Part shown: piece by piece, positions 9,601 to 24,600 of the stretch
Layout of the letters: the number at the start of each line of letters is the position of its first letter
How positions within the stretch are numbered: the stretch's first letter is position 1
From: Montifringilla adamsi
Taxonomy: Eukaryota; Chordata; Aves; Passeriformes; Passeridae
Direction of reading: 5' to 3'
Assembly (NCBI GenBank): GCA_017590115.1
Contig: JAGGNK010007448.1
Span: forward strand, 6,984,815-7,048,814
DNA: 64,000 nucleotides
Notes under the pieces: generated by a model
Told to the model about the DNA's origin: nothing
Database searches by the model: none
The model's input: only the letters and a program-made list of their open reading frames with translations
Program-made: the position numbers and the translations under genes

Positions 9601-12600
9601 CACCAGGAAGGAGTTGGATTTACCTTCCTTAATGTGTGAAGGTAAGTGGGAAATCCAGCCCCACGTGCCAAAGCATCCCCTTACCTGTGCAGGTGGAGCC
9701 AGGGGCCATGCAGAGAGCAGGAACTGCTCTCCAGGAAAAGCCCTGAGAAGCATCTGGCCCATCTTCGGAGCCCCTACTGCTGCTCCCAACATGGAAAAAT
9801 TGTTCCCAAGCTGGCAGTTCTGAGGAGGAAGAGGAGGAGGATGGTGCTGGTGCTCTGCTGGCCAGGAAAGGCTGGCACCAGGTCCCTGTGCAGACTGCAG
9901 GAGAAGCAGATTTAACAAACAACCGCTGGAATGTGCAGTGTTTATTTTACAAGCTTGTTATTTACATGACAACTGATGCCAGGCTGTCTTTATTGGTCTG
10001 AATGCCAGGGCATTTAGGGTTCATTTTCCTAAGCTTTCCTCTACAGCCCCGAGGGCTGCAAGTTTTTCTTTTTTTTTCCAAATGAGATTGAACAGAAGCT
10101 ACAGGATTCAGGCAATAAAATTTCATCAGCTACGATCTCCAGAAGAAGAATATACGATCAAAAAAGCTCCCAAAACCACAGGAACCGGCACACTGATAGC
10201 CTTGGCTTTGGAATTCCCAGCAAAGGAAGGATTAGCCAGGCCAGGAGAGTGAATTACCCTTTTTGGTGGGTGAAGGGGACAAAGAGAAGAGCTTTCCCTG
10301 GGCTCACCCGGGAGCCTGCTCCGTGCCCAGGAACAGCAGCTCCCTGTTACCCGAGGGGCTCCACTCTCTATGTGGGTACCAAGTAAAGGCAGAAATTACC
10401 CACCACGTTTTTCTGTTTCCTTTTGTGCCTATTGAAGCTCATCATGAAGTATTTCTGAGCTGACTGTTACAGAGCAAGGCACTGCTGACAATTGTTGCAA
10501 AATCATTTTGATTTCTAGAAAGATTCATAGGATGGACGCTACAAAAGCAAGTGGGGCCATTTTGTCAAACTAAAATTTTGTCACGTTGTGAAAAAAGAAA
10601 AGAAAAAGCTGTAATTAAGCCAGAGACAAAGCTGGACAAGTGCATGGTGTGAAAAAGAATATTACAACTTCAAGCTGTAAACTGCATCATCACAAACATC
10701 TCTTGGAATAGAAATTACTGACAGGGCAGGTTTTCCATCACTCTGAAGCTTTTATTATTGACCTGGACTATCGCTGCAACAGGGCTTTTACATCTGAAAG
10801 CTGTGCTTCATCTTTGAGCCTTTAACCCTCAGCTTCCTGGGTGATTTGTGATTTGTTCGGGTTTTTTTAAACATTCTTTCCAAATCCACTCGTCTTCTTT
10901 ATCTCTTCTGGCACCAGCCCGTCGAGGAGTCAAGGTGAACTCGGCACGGTGAGGAATGGGACTGACAGGAGCAAAATCATTTGCACAGAGCACCCACCCA
11001 GCCCAGGGAGGGCTCTCAGCTCCCCCTGCTCCCCTCGAGGGACCTGGGGCTTCAGCCACACCAGGATCTCCCAGCACATGAACCAAGAGCCTCCCAGAGC
11101 CAAACTGATCACAGCCCTGTGAGGCAGCTTCCAGAGGGTCTGGGTAACGTCCCTCAGGTGTTAGCTTTGATGATTTAAATAACTCTGTTCCCTCCCCTAA
11201 CCCAAACCTGCTCACAGCTATTTGGGATCAATGCGTTTATTGGGAACTTGGTCAGATTTCAGTTTCTCTGTCTCTCCCTTGTAACAGAGCAGAGCAGCCA
11301 CAAGTATCGTGAGCTGTATTTGGAATAATGTTGTTTTATTTGGTGTTAATTATACTCTTTACCTCAAATGTGCTGAACATTCTGCCTTCTGTGCTTGCTG
11401 CTTGGGGACACTGAGATTTAATTAGTGTTTATGCAGCATTTTGTGTGCTTATTGCTATTATTATTATTATTATTATATCACGAGTACTATTATATTTTTG
11501 CAATCTAAGACCAGTGTTGTGCTTTTAAAAATGTATTCTGAGATGTCTATGCAGTGCCTTAATAATTCATTAGAGAAATAAACTAATGAAGGGCTGGTTA
11601 GTCAAATAATCATTAGGTTTGATTCTGAGCTTTCCTTCCAATGCTCTGACTTCTAAGGGTTTTCTTCCCAGCATGAACTCATTTAAGATTTTAAATGAAT
11701 TATTTGGTACACTAAAAATTAAACTCCTTATGAGCTTTAGTGCCCTCCCATATTTTGCACAGGCACTGCTGAAATAAATAAGGTATTTCCAAGAGGTAAG
11801 TAAATATTCTGCACGAATGAAAGTAGAGGGTTTTTCCTCCTGGTTGTTTGAACACAGGCTCCAAAGTGCCAGCTGTGACTCAGCAGGCAGAGGGACAGCC
11901 CCAGCAGCACGGGCCTGGGGAGCTGCTCACTCCCAAGATCCACAGGCAGGATGTAAAATCAAGCAAAAGGGCATTTTGATCCTTTATGTGAACAAAACAA
12001 TGCAAATTGGTGAGACTAATAAGCCCAGAAGCATTACAAGGTGAATGCCTTTTATGTTTGTGAAAATCTTCTATGTTTATTTGTCTAATACAATGGAAAT
12101 AAAGCTTCAAAGGCTCTTTGATTTAAAAGTGCATTATTGAAGTCAGCCAGCACAATAATAATGGTTAGACCAAATTGTTGCATTGTGACCCTAATAGCAG
12201 TGCTGCCAGAGCAGAGAACATCTGTACAGCCTCTTGCCTGACTTGGTGGGGATGTAAAAACAAAAATTCAGCTGAAAGATGAGAAGATGTAGGCAGGATA
12301 GGGAAAAAACTAAAATGAAATGGGTCACAAATGGATCCATACATTCACAGTGCACCCAGAGCTGCTCCAGGCTATAAATTTTTATGATGAACCTAAAACT
12401 CAGGCTTTATTCTCAGATTTAAGAAACTTTGGGGGAGAGCCACTGCCTGTTTTAGTGCTGCCCCCAAACCACACTAAGGCAAGAGATGATTTTCAGACTA
12501 ACACAAACTGAAGACAGCACAGAGAAAGTCAGGGATATCCCAAATCCCACTGCAGTGTCCTCAACCCACCAAGCCTGCTGCAGGGACAGGGAGCCCAGCA

Positions 12601-15600
12601 GGCTGAGAGCAGCACCAGAGACCAGCTAAAACTTGTCTCCAACCTCAGCTTCCCACTCCAACAAGAATAAAAATGCTCCTCTGGAAGAGGCACCAGAAAT
12701 TGCCCTGAGCACAGAGGAAAAGCTGCTGGGGGCTCAGTGAGGACAGTGCTGGACAGGAGGGCGTTGGGCAGGCAAGCAGTTGGCAGCTGCCCAAGGAAAA
12801 GGTGAAAAGCTCTTTATTTTTAAACCTTTCCCACAATCTTTCACCTTTTTTTGAGTGCAGAATGTAGAGCAAAGAGAGCGTGTTGTCAGCAGTCACAGAG
12901 ACCAGCGTTTTCAGTTCCTGATTTTTGGGAGTTTTTAGCCACACTTTTCCCAAGGGCAGATTGCTTTCCATGCAAATTCTTAGAGATGCTCTTATGCCTA
13001 ATTATTTGATTTCAGAAGCTTTTGTCATCTTGCAGGGATTGTTTTGTTCTTGCTTGGCTGCTCGCATTGTACAGATTAGACAGAACCTGCATTTCTGAGA
13101 ATATTTTCTTTTTTAACCATTTGTACTTTATAAAATAAATTACACTGACTTTCCCACTCACATTTATTTGAAGTAGCAAAGATAAATGCAAGTGGGATCT
13201 ACTACTAGATTTCCAGCAACAGCCTTTAAGAAAACTTCAATATCAAGGGAAATATCTAGTTTGATTTGTTTAAGCAAACCAACATGAGGTTTGTGCCTAA
13301 AAATCTTACAAGTGAAACCTGATTAAAAATAATAGCATAACTCCCAGGCTGAGGGGATAAAAACCCTCAAAGCAAACACACTGAACCTTGCATTGCTCCA
13401 TAAAGAGCAAACCAGCCTGAAAAATAGCGCTGGTTTTAATCAGGAGCTTTGGGTTGCTCGCCCAGGTAGAAGAGCCCCTTTGTTTGCAGCTTTTCAACTT
13501 CCCGACTTGCATTTGCTGTCTCCATCACCCTCCTGGCTGCCCAACCCCTCTGGTGGCTCCCAGGGGATTCCAGTGGGATGGTCATGACTGTAACTCCATT
13601 AATTACCACGTATTACAGTGTGTTTAAGCCTTAAGACAACCAGAAATGCAACTTTCCCTGCATCCATCATCCCTGCTCTGCTCCCGGTGCTGTCCCACCT
13701 CTGCCACCAAAATCAGGCAGCTAAAATTGTTCCCAGCTTAGCCCAGCCCTGAAAAGCACAGTCCCAGATCACACTGGCAGTTAGTTAGCATTTAGATAGG
13801 CTGGGACGGGGCTCTGTACAATAGGCATCAAAGCTGAACTCTTGGTGCAGCGAGAGGGATTAATTTCTTTAACCAACATGCCTGATCTGGCCTATCTCAT
13901 TACCCTGCCTTGTCAGTGTCGATGTTAGATTTGATTGAAGATTATACCATTTAGGCCTTTCCCCTGCTTTCCACAGAAATCAGGCCTATTGAATTGCACA
14001 TTCTTCCATGGGCCCCTGTCAATACTCAGTGGCCTGAGCCTCTAATTCTGCTTCATTTAAACTTCATCAACTTTTCCAATCAAGTGGAAGGATCTGAAAT
14101 AGGCTCCGTAAGCAGAAAGGGCCTTTTTCCTTTTGTCAGATAATTTATTCTGTTTTCTCTTTCTCTCCCCCTCGCTTCCCCACCTCTTTCTCTTTTTCTT
14201 CTTTTCGCTCCCTTTCCCTGATGCTGAAAATGAGATTACAGTATTTAAATGACTATGATAATCAATCGGGGGACCTTGAGCCGAGATTGAGGTTAATTTT
14301 TCTTAGCAGAACAAAGAAGCGTGATGCCATCGGGGATTTGAAGGTGCAATCTGTGTTTCATGCTTGTATTCCTACTCCCCCACACCCCAAAACTGCAGTT
14401 TTAGGAGTCTTTTCCTGTTACTAACTATGCAGTTGTTGTGATTTTTAAGAGGAGAGGAGAAATGTAATTTCAGGGCTGATAAATAGCTAACAGCCTTCAA
14501 TCAACGATTTTAATAGGAAAAAACAATTCACATACATGGAGAGACTGCAGATCTAATGAAAGTGTTATCATTACCTTATTTATTTTTAAATATACTTGGG
14601 ATAATTTTCTGCAGTGCTAGGAATAGTCCTTCCAGCCTGCACAGCAGAGTTGTGAACTTTTAACTGAACACCCCTTTTACTCAGCCACTCTTCCTACTTA
14701 GCAGCTTTCTTGGCTGCTTGGAATAAAGTTGATGCTTTTGTCATGATTTTGCTAATCAGAAATGGAATCGCTTATGTTCATCTCAGAAGCTGCCTTGAAA
14801 TGGCTTGTTAAGTCTTTAGATGATGTATTTTTGGTTGTAACACGCCAGCATTCGCTCACCTGGATCTTTCCCATTCCCTGCTCTGGAAGAGAGAAAGAGA
14901 AAAATATGCATTTCTTTGCTTCCATCCCAGCTGTCTTGTCAGTGCTGTTTTACATGCTGCCACCCAATGTTATCTTTTATTTGTGTCAGGAGAGAGGATT
15001 TGACAAGTTCAGTATACAATGTTCATTTGGCAAGGCAAATTTTTCATACCAATTTTGAGTAGAAAATGAAACCATCTTTCAACACAACGAGCGACATCAT
15101 TTTTGGACAGACTTATTATGAGAAGAAGAATTGCAAAACTTTATTTCCCTGCACGATGCAGGAGAAAAACAAACCAGGAAATGAGACATTTAAACAAACA
15201 AACAAACAAAAAAAAAAAAAAAAAAAAAAAAAAAACCAAACAAAAAAACCAAACATGTATGAATGTTTGAGGCCATCAGTTTGTTTTAGGAATAAAAAAT
15301 AACCACCAGCTGCTGTCAGGTAGCTGTGGCCTCCTTTTTGTTAATCAGATGCTGCTGAATTTGGTTGCATCATAATGTAGCTTTGTTTCAAACCTTTTAA
15401 GCTCTCAGATACTGGGGAAGGCAGACCAAAGTGACTTTAGAAGTTTGGCAGCTTTTGCCAAGCAAAACAACACTGGAGATTTGGGAAGGGGCTCAGGGCC
15501 TGAGAGAGGGAGGGTCCAGGGGCATTTCAAAGGCTCTGGGTGCTTTGCCTCCACCCAGAATCCCAAATGTAACTTCTGGCAGTACTAAATACTCTGAACA

Positions 15601-18600
15601 AGCCAATTAATGGAAAAATCTCATTGTAAATTGTGCTGTCCCATGTGTCTCACAGCAGGTTCCTTGGGGATAAGGGTTTGTGTCTGACAGCCCCCCAGCA
15701 CAAAGGGCTTCTGCTCCACGACCAGGACTCGGTGCCACTGCAGAGTGAGGGCCCAGGACACTTAAATGAATATTGCCTGAGGAACACCATTCTTTAAAAA
15801 GGGCTGTCAAAGCTGCACTGGGTGACAAATTCATTTTAGCCCCCAGGACCCTGCAGGGTTGGGAGGTGCAGCCTGAGAGCTGTGTAGGATTGGGCTGAAT
15901 GTCTCCTGGTGGGAATTGATGCTCTTTGGTGCCCCAGCTTTGCCCCTCTGGGAGTTTTACCCCCAACAAAAGCAGCAGCAGCCCCAAAATGTTCAGCCCC
16001 ACAGACGTGGAAGGAGCTGTGTGTGTTTCAGGCAGTGTTTTGCTCTAAGAGTTTTCTGTCTTTAAGCAAATGTTGACTCACCACGGGGAAATTAAAACTC
16101 CATTAGACATTGCCACTCTGCAGAACAGACCCCATTACAGCGGTCGAGCTGCAATTAATTGGTTTCCTCAGATATTACTTAATTCTGGGAAGGCACAGAG
16201 AGATGGGAAGGACAAGGCTGATCTAAACAATAATTTCCTAAAATAACATAATCTAAATAAACTAATGAAGTGATTACATAGTTATTAATCTAATATGAAG
16301 AAGAGTCAGAAGAAAATATTGGGTATATAACAATTTAGAAAGAACAGTAGAGTTAATACCATTCTGGTTAGACTCATCATGAGGCAATCAGCATTTGTGC
16401 TTAGGGATGGATGCTGGTTTTGCAGATTAATTATATTTTGTGCTAAAAGCTGCCATTTCAAAGTGTCCCATCTCATGCTTTTTTTGGTCTGTTGTTCATA
16501 CTCAACTTTTCAGCATCCAGATGGAAGGGACCACTGCCTATGAGGCACTGCAGGTTTGGGGGTTGTTTTGTTTTTAAAGTAAAGTTAATTTTGGATTAAG
16601 AAATGTAAAGCAAAATAACAATAAAAACAGACTCCCTTGTGTGCAGATAGAATAATCAGCAAATTGAAAATATTCTGGCCCAGGGAGGGCTCTCCACAGG
16701 CAGTCCCTGTGCAGAGAGGCAGTGGGGAGCTGCATGCTGGGGGTGCAGCAGTGCCTTGGGTGCTGTGGGGGTCCCCAGGGCCAGGCAGGGTCCCCCCAGC
16801 CTGGGGCCAGTGCAGGGAGCAGATCCAGCCATTCCCACAGAGCTCCTCTGTGCAGAGCTCTGTTCTTGCATCATCAGGGTAGAGAAAGTATTTGGCTTCA
16901 GGAGAATAAATAACTAGGCCTTAAAAGTCATTAAAAATGTATTACAAGAAAAATACAGTGCAGCTATAAATAGAAAACAAAGCAACTCCAATATAAACTT
17001 TTACAATCCCTGCTACTCTGACTATTTTTCACTGTCTGGTTGTAAGTGAGTTTAGCATCTGTGATCTCTGGAGACTGAGATCCCTTGAAGCTGCAGCTCT
17101 CCTGGCAGTGCTCTGGTCTCTGCAAGGCTCCCCCAGGTTGGGTGATGAGCCTTTGGGGACAGGAGCTCAGGAGTGTGACTGCTCAGCCTGGCTGAGGCTC
17201 TGGTCAGTCCCAAACTGGAACTTTGATTTCTTCTTTTTTTAAAGTGGAAATACTTTAATGTATATTTGTGACAGTCTGACATGTAGCAGCTACTTGCATA
17301 AAAGATATCACCTCTCCCTGCAAGCCTCCACAGATACAGACCTTAATATGAAATAAACTCTACAAAGCAAGGCATTAATCATTCAGTGATACATCATTAC
17401 TGTCTTCCTTTTGGTTATTACTTAAAATAGTTCACATAGGTAACATCAAGCACTCAGAATAATTTTTAAACCTTTGTGAAGGAATAGATATGGTTTTTGA
17501 AGAAGCCAGTATTTGTGCTCAGTGCTCAGCTGAAGTCAGGGTGCGTTTGTTTTCAGGGGAGATGAACTGCACTTTGTGCTTTCACACTTCAGTGTTAAAG
17601 AGTTTTTGTCATCTGGTCTGATTTTCTTTTTGTCATGTCAAGCAATAAAGTGGAAGAATTTGGTGGTTGATATACCTTAATGCAACCATGTGTTAACCTT
17701 ACTCTGCTGGTACCCACAGCAAAGAAGGTACCTCAAATTTCAGCTAAATTCAGCTGTGTGATGCTCTGACTGTCAAAAATCAAATCCTGACTGTGACCCC
17801 ACCATAAATACTCCACCACAGAGTACTCACAGCACTGAAACTCCCACGTGTAGCTAATAGGGGGTTTCAAGGGAAAGACTGAGCTGCCTTGGCTGGACAG
17901 TGATGAACAATTAGAGGCTGCAGGACCCAGGTGTACTGAGGAATCCACAGTTAAATATTCAGGTCAGGGAAAGTAGGCCACGGATCTAAATGGTGAATCC
18001 TAATAATCCTAATGGAATCCTAATAACCCTAACAGAGTCGTGGAGGAGGATGTTTTGTGCAGCTCACATCTTAAGAAATGTGATGTTTTCCTGTGTGAGA
18101 GATCTTGGGCTGCATCAAATCCCTGACTGCAAGGCAGTGACTCCAACTGGTTTGAAAATAAACCCGGGCACTGCAGTGGAGTCACTCACACCTTTGTGGG
18201 GGAGAGCAAAGGACATGCACCCTGGACTGCATTCCCAGCTCTGGAAACTGCTGGCTGAGGGTTTCTTAAAAGAGCAGACCCATTGGGTTAATTTCTACAA
18301 AAACACGAAATTCAGCAAGCAATAATTGGAAAAAGCAATTTCCTTTCCATGAAATATGGGATCTCACTTTGTTTTCCTCCTAAACTCTCAAAATCCTCTT
18401 TTCTAAAACACTTCCCCAGCCTCCTCCAGCTGGGGTCTCCCTGCTCACCTCCCTCCTGCAAGGCTGTCAGCATCCCACAGTCCCTTTAATTTAGGAATTT
18501 AACAAGTAATTCCAAATTGTGATTTTGGAAAACCTGTGATCATATCTACCATGTCTATCCTATCAGATGTGGTTCTGTGCTTTCCCTGCCCTGAAAACAA

Positions 18601-21600
18601 AGGGGAAGAGAGTTGAACACATGGTATCCTCAACTAGAAAGGACTTTGCTGTAAGAGGATATTGAGTTGTTTTGTAAAGCCCAATATTACGCTTGAATTA
18701 TGCCTGAATAAGGAGAAAGGACATTGTTAAAGAGCCCTAAACATTGACCATAGTGGATCTTCTTTCTTCCAAGCCCTTCAGCAGCGTTGTTTTTGGCTGG
18801 TAATGATTTGGTATTGTATTTATAAGCCGTCAGGGTAATCCAGAGAGCAGCAGGAGGGGCAGTTGCCTTAAATAAAGCTTTACAATGCTGCTAATTAAAA
18901 TGATCCTTCCTCTCCCTGTGATGACTAATGAGACAGAAAGAAGAAACAGGGAGGGTTAATGAAAATGTTGCTGTGAGATTCCCTATTTTTAATTGGTCTT
19001 TGTAATGTTTTAATCTTCTTTATGGTGTGAGGGTGGAAATGGAGAAATTTTCTTTCAACCTTTCTTGCACCGTGTAGCACGTGGCATTTGAAACATCCAG
19101 TTCTAGCTTTATATTAGGAGTCTGTAACCACAGCTCTGAGGCAGAGTGTAGCCTTGAGATGGAAGAAGCAATTTCAGACTTAACTGAGGCCAGAAAGAAG
19201 AAATGTGAAAGCTGGTTTTAAGCTCAAGCTCCAAGGGAGCTTTCATACCCTGAGGACTGGGGCTAAGATCTATTGTGAAGGATTGGCACTGATGCTCAAT
19301 AGTATTTACAGCTTTAGGTCATGATGCTCTGTTAAATGCAATATTTATCCCATGAGCATGTCACAGTTCACCTCAGATGTCAAGAATTCAATTAATATTC
19401 TATTTAATAGAACACACCATGACCTAACCTTTTAATACTCTTAGTGCGTCTGAGCCCTCCTTATTAGTGTCACTTTCCAACTTTCCTTCTCAGCTGATGC
19501 ATCTCACAACAACTGGGATGGGGAAATTGGGAGCAGGGGGAGAGGGGAAGAGACTTAAATTACTTTTGGACCTCACTGTGAGGATTCAGCAGCTTTATCC
19601 TCTGTAAAACCTGGCTCCCAGGGGTTTAGCACACCCTGCTTTCCCCGTTTTCAAGGGTTGGTGTTCTGCAAGTTTCAACTTTCGGTCGATTCAAACCCAC
19701 AAAAGGCACTGCCAAATTTTTCATGGTTTGAGCTGATCCAGTTTCAAACAGCACTGCCCCTGCCTCACATCACATCATCAAGCTGGGATCAGGGGAAACC
19801 ATTCATGTGAGCAACACCTGCAGGATTCAGTCTTTGGCTTCAGATTTTGTCTGTGTGCTGCAGGGATGGGTTATGAATACTCTGGGACTGGGAGATCAGC
19901 ACTGCAGAGATTTCCCTGCACTGCATCTGGAAACTGTCTCAGGAAGTGAGGTCTCTTGGATGCACCATGATCTTACAGATCAGAATAGAAAATTGGGGGG
20001 CTCAGCCCAGTTCCAATGTTTGTGGTGGAAATCAGAGCCTCAGAACCAGCTTTTGCCATCCTTGTGTCACCTCTAATGAGCTACCAGCAGAAAGCCATAA
20101 AAACCAGTAAATTGTGTGTTTCAGATCATATGATTTAGAAGACAGGCTTAGTAATCTGGTGGGATTTATAGCAAGCTTTTTAAAAGAATAGAATTAATTT
20201 TAAAAACTCCTAATTGGGATCTGCTTCAGGCTGATATTTTCCTGCACGAAACCTGCGTGACACATTAGAAATGGAAAGAGCTTGAAAGCAAATAAGTGTT
20301 TTAAATTACTCTGTGTCGTTGTAGCCTTTACATTTTGAGAAGAATTAAACGGCAAAGTGTTTTTGAAGGCAGTACTTGCCTGCTTTGAAGCAGGAGGGCA
20401 GGATGGGTTTAGCACAGAGAACACCTGGGAGGGGGCCACACTATTACCACCCCTGTGATTTCAGCCAGATTTGTTGGGAACATCAGCCAATAAATACAGA
20501 GCCTGTACTGCAGCTCCTTAGAGTGGGAGGAAGAACAGACATTGTGCCAGATATTTTCATGCAACTATATTCATTATTTATGCAGAAGAAGAGATATTTC
20601 AGGAAAACAGAGCTGAACCATGAGTGACAAGGTATCTTTCCGGAGCGTAGGGTGCAGGAAAATTGCACTGGGGTTGACAGCTTTTTAATGTAGAGTCTCT
20701 ATTTCACTGAATTACTGCATGTTGGCATTTCAAAAGTACAAGATGACCTATTTATTAGCTGTGAATCAAACAGAAATTACATGCTAGAAAATAAAAAAGT
20801 TGTATGTTTCTTCCAGCTGGTAAGATGCTTATCCTACAGAAATAATATATACAGAGAGGAAAACCTGGAAACAAAGGATCATCAATCACAAGGCACTAAA
20901 TTTAACGTTGTAGGACTTGTATTTGTCATATAATATTGCAATCATATGTGCTAGTTCCCTTACATGTGATGTAATATTAAATGTATGTGTGTCATAATAC
21001 TTTAAAATTTCACTACCCCTGCTCTGCTTAGGCTCCTATCACTCTCTTTCCTTTTGGAGAGGGAATAGTGGCTTGGAAACTTGGCTTTAACAGTAACATG
21101 CTTGTAAATGGGCAGTGCCAGAACCTCAGGAGGAAGGTAACCAGCTACCAAACTAAATACTAGAAACTGCCAGGCCATGCAGATGGAACATTTCCATGTG
21201 GGAAGGGCAAAAGTGGGAGGAAAAACTGACAAAAGAGCTCAAGTAGTAGCCCTGCACTTTGCTAGAGGCAGATGCCACATCTGAAGGAAGCAGCATGCTA
21301 TTTGAAGAGTGGAAATTCAGCTTTCCCTGGGAAGTTTGATACCTTGGATCTGAACAAAGGGCCAGAAAGCAAAAGCTACCATTGTTGGATTTGCCAACTG
21401 ACATTCAAATGAAGGTGGAAGAAATTCCTGCCTTCTCTGCCCTCATGATCTTACATAAATAATTAGAAAAGTTACAGGAGCAAATATGTCCAAACCTGGA
21501 GCAGTGTCAAATGTAGCTTTATGAGTGTATTTCATGTACCTTTTAGCTCAGAAAGGAAATAATTTTATATACTTCCATTTTCCACTCCGAGAGTAAACAC

Positions 21601-24600
21601 TGCTTAGGAAAGTCCAGATGAATTTGTATCACATACATAGTGGCTATATTTTTTAAAAGAATTAAAGTGAAAACCACAAATTGGCTGTGTGGAAAGAAGG
21701 TTGCTGCCAGGTTTCTTCTCAAACCGGGCAGTTTTGTACCCAAACCCATTCTGGAGTAGCAGCTTCCAAAAGCAGGGCTCTATTACACCCCCGTGACTCT
21801 GGCCAAGAGCACCAAACCCATCCTGACTTCGCAATAACCATGTCCTGAAGAGGGCAATTGAGCAATAACCTCCCAAAACAATTATAAATTCTGCTAATCC
21901 ATCCATGTGGCAGGAAAGTGGAGGACAGCATTAAAAACTGCTGCTCCAGCTGCCTGCTCCAGAAAGAAATGAAGAGAAGGAAAAATAGAACAAAAATTCC
22001 TGTTGACCCATTAGCAGAGGCACATGGTAAACTTGATAAAGGCACCTTTGGTTCTGCCATTTTGCTCTTCTGGGAATCTAAAACAATCTTTCACCAACGT
22101 TAAATTCAAATCAGCTTTGTAATTGATCAGCATCAGTTGGATATATCTATTTTTACACATATATATATATACTATCAATGTAATTTTCGGGCTTATCACT
22201 ACAGTGCCTGCTTCCTCACAATAGCTGGATAAAGCATATTTTTAAATACATGCTGATCCAGGTACATTTGCAATAGAAGCAGGGCAGTTGTTTCAGCTTT
22301 GAAAATTCATTCCAAGTGAACACACAGGATCTTGGGGGAGAAAAAAAAATCTATACATTAGAAACATTTAATTGACCACTTGATGTTATCCCAGTCCCTC
22401 TGTGTTGAATCCTGAATGGTAAAACTTAACATGACTCTTTTTTTGCTTGAATTATCCTCCTGCTCTTGCATATATACAAGCTACGTGCTCTAATGCAAGA
22501 CCCATCCATTTGTCTTAGTAATTTATCTCATTTCCTTTGGAATGGTGTCCCTCAGTGGCTCAGAGAAAGTGGAGCGGTTGTTTTAATAGATTTGAGTTTT
22601 ATCTGCCTCTCTATTTGCAGCAGGGCATAATAATAATAAATTATGATACTAATAAGTAGGTTGTGCAGAATGGACTACAGTGGTACCACTTCCCTCCCCC
22701 TCCAAAAAAGTAATTTATGGGTACATTCTTGTGACTTTAGGGGTGTAATAAATTATCAGGGTTCGTTTTTCCATCCAATTTGAGGCAGTGCAGCTGTGTT
22801 TTGCAAGCAATAAACTCTCTTGTTGTATTTCTTAGCTAAGCACTGAAAAACACAGTGTGATTTTTTTCCCCTCCCTTCCCAATTATTGTTGCAACGCCTG
22901 GTAGCTTCTCTGTAGTTAAGGGTTTGCCAGTGCTTCTATTATAAACCTCAATTTTCAGGGGCCTATAACTTTGCTCTTTTAAATCATAGAGGGCTAGAAC
23001 TTGGTGTACATCTCTGTCAATCTGGATGCTTTTTTTTTCACAGAGAAAAAGACAATTTTTTTAAGGAGTCCAGACCTCAAAATCTGAGCCATGTGTGGAA
23101 GTCAGAGACACATGGATGTGAGTAGCTGGTAATGCCTGGATACCTTTTCAATTCCTGAAAAGCCAAGGATCCCTTTATTTTGGGCACACCCTGGGGCAAT
23201 ATTTGGATCCTAATTACATTTCTGACAATGCACAAGAAGGGTAGCACCGTGTGCCACTTTCCTGCTGGGGGTTTGGGGATCAAGGACAAGTCAGCCACTT
23301 GCAGGAGCTGCCTCCTTAAAGGTGATGCCCTGCAGCTGAGAGCTGCCCAGGGTTCAGGAAGCTGAAAATACAGAGGGACTAAAGGAAACTGCAGCAATTC
23401 ACCCTTGCCAAGCAGCCTTGTGCAGCCTCAGCCAACTGTATCAACCAAAATATTGTCAGAGGGTTCTGCAACAAGGAGAGGTTAAGAGTCTGCCTGGGCC
23501 TGGCTCCCATTCCCATTCCTGCCCTCTTTGCATTCAGCCTGACACAACTAAGGGTCAAAGAAGGAAGGGAGAAAATGAGAATATACAACACCAACACAGA
23601 ACTGCACAATCTCTGCAGCAACCTCAGAACCTGGGGCTGGGAAGAGCAGTGTGTGTCCAGCTCTGCCAGGGAATGGTGCATGCCTTCCCCCTCTGCATAG
23701 CCTCACTGGATGGGGAACAAACCCACCTGATTTTCTAACACTGCTTTGTCCAGGTGCAATTATACCCTGCACAGCCTCTGCTCTGCATTAGGGAGCCAAA
23801 TACCTTCTAACACAAGGGAGTAAAAATGATTTTGGGTTTCCAGGGTGCTCTTAGGGGCATCATGGCAGGGAAGGAGCTCTGAGCCCCTTTGTGCAGGCTG
23901 CTCCTCCAGCTGCTCATCTCAGGCTGCACAGCTCTGCCAGACTAATGCTGCTGCTAAAGCTGCCTTCTACGTGATCAGCAATTAAGCTGTGAAGTCAGCC
24001 TCTTAATATTATGTTAACATAGTTCAGTATATTAAATGTAAAACAAGTCATAATTTTTAAAGGTACCTTGGCTTACTGAGTTTAAATGAAGGCAGCAGTA
24101 GGACTATCACAGCCATATGCAAATCACCTGCATTTTAAAGCTAACAATAGATTTTGCTTTATTGTTTTGGCATTTAACGAGTGGGAAAATAATAAATTAA
24201 GCCACATGGGGAATCCCTGGTGCTTTTACAAACTGAAGCAGTGCCCATTTGGAGAGAGAACATTCCCCATCTTTCTCCCTAGCTGCATTTCTCTTAACCC
24301 ACCGCCTTATTAAAGCTTATAGGGCAAAATTCTCTTCTCATATTCCTCTGGCAGCTCTTAGTCCACATTCAGCTCTCCCTACCTTCCCAGCTGTCTTTCA
24401 TCCTGCCAGCTCACTCTGCAGACAGGAAGCAGAAGAAGAGTAAAGACTGGCTGGGCCATAGGGAGTCAGAAGAGAGACTCTGTCATAGTTTTAGGGGGGT
24501 TACAATAGCTATTAGAGCATGGATGATTTTTCTACCTGTTGTAATAGGGGATGCAGCTACCAGAGCAAGGTCCATGGGAGAGGCAGCTGCATCAGGCTGT

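Noticed and set aside
15193..15235. Poly(A) tail of a processed pseudogene
   Set aside because: No coding or RNA-like body and no target-site duplication could be found to the left; treated as a homopolymer.
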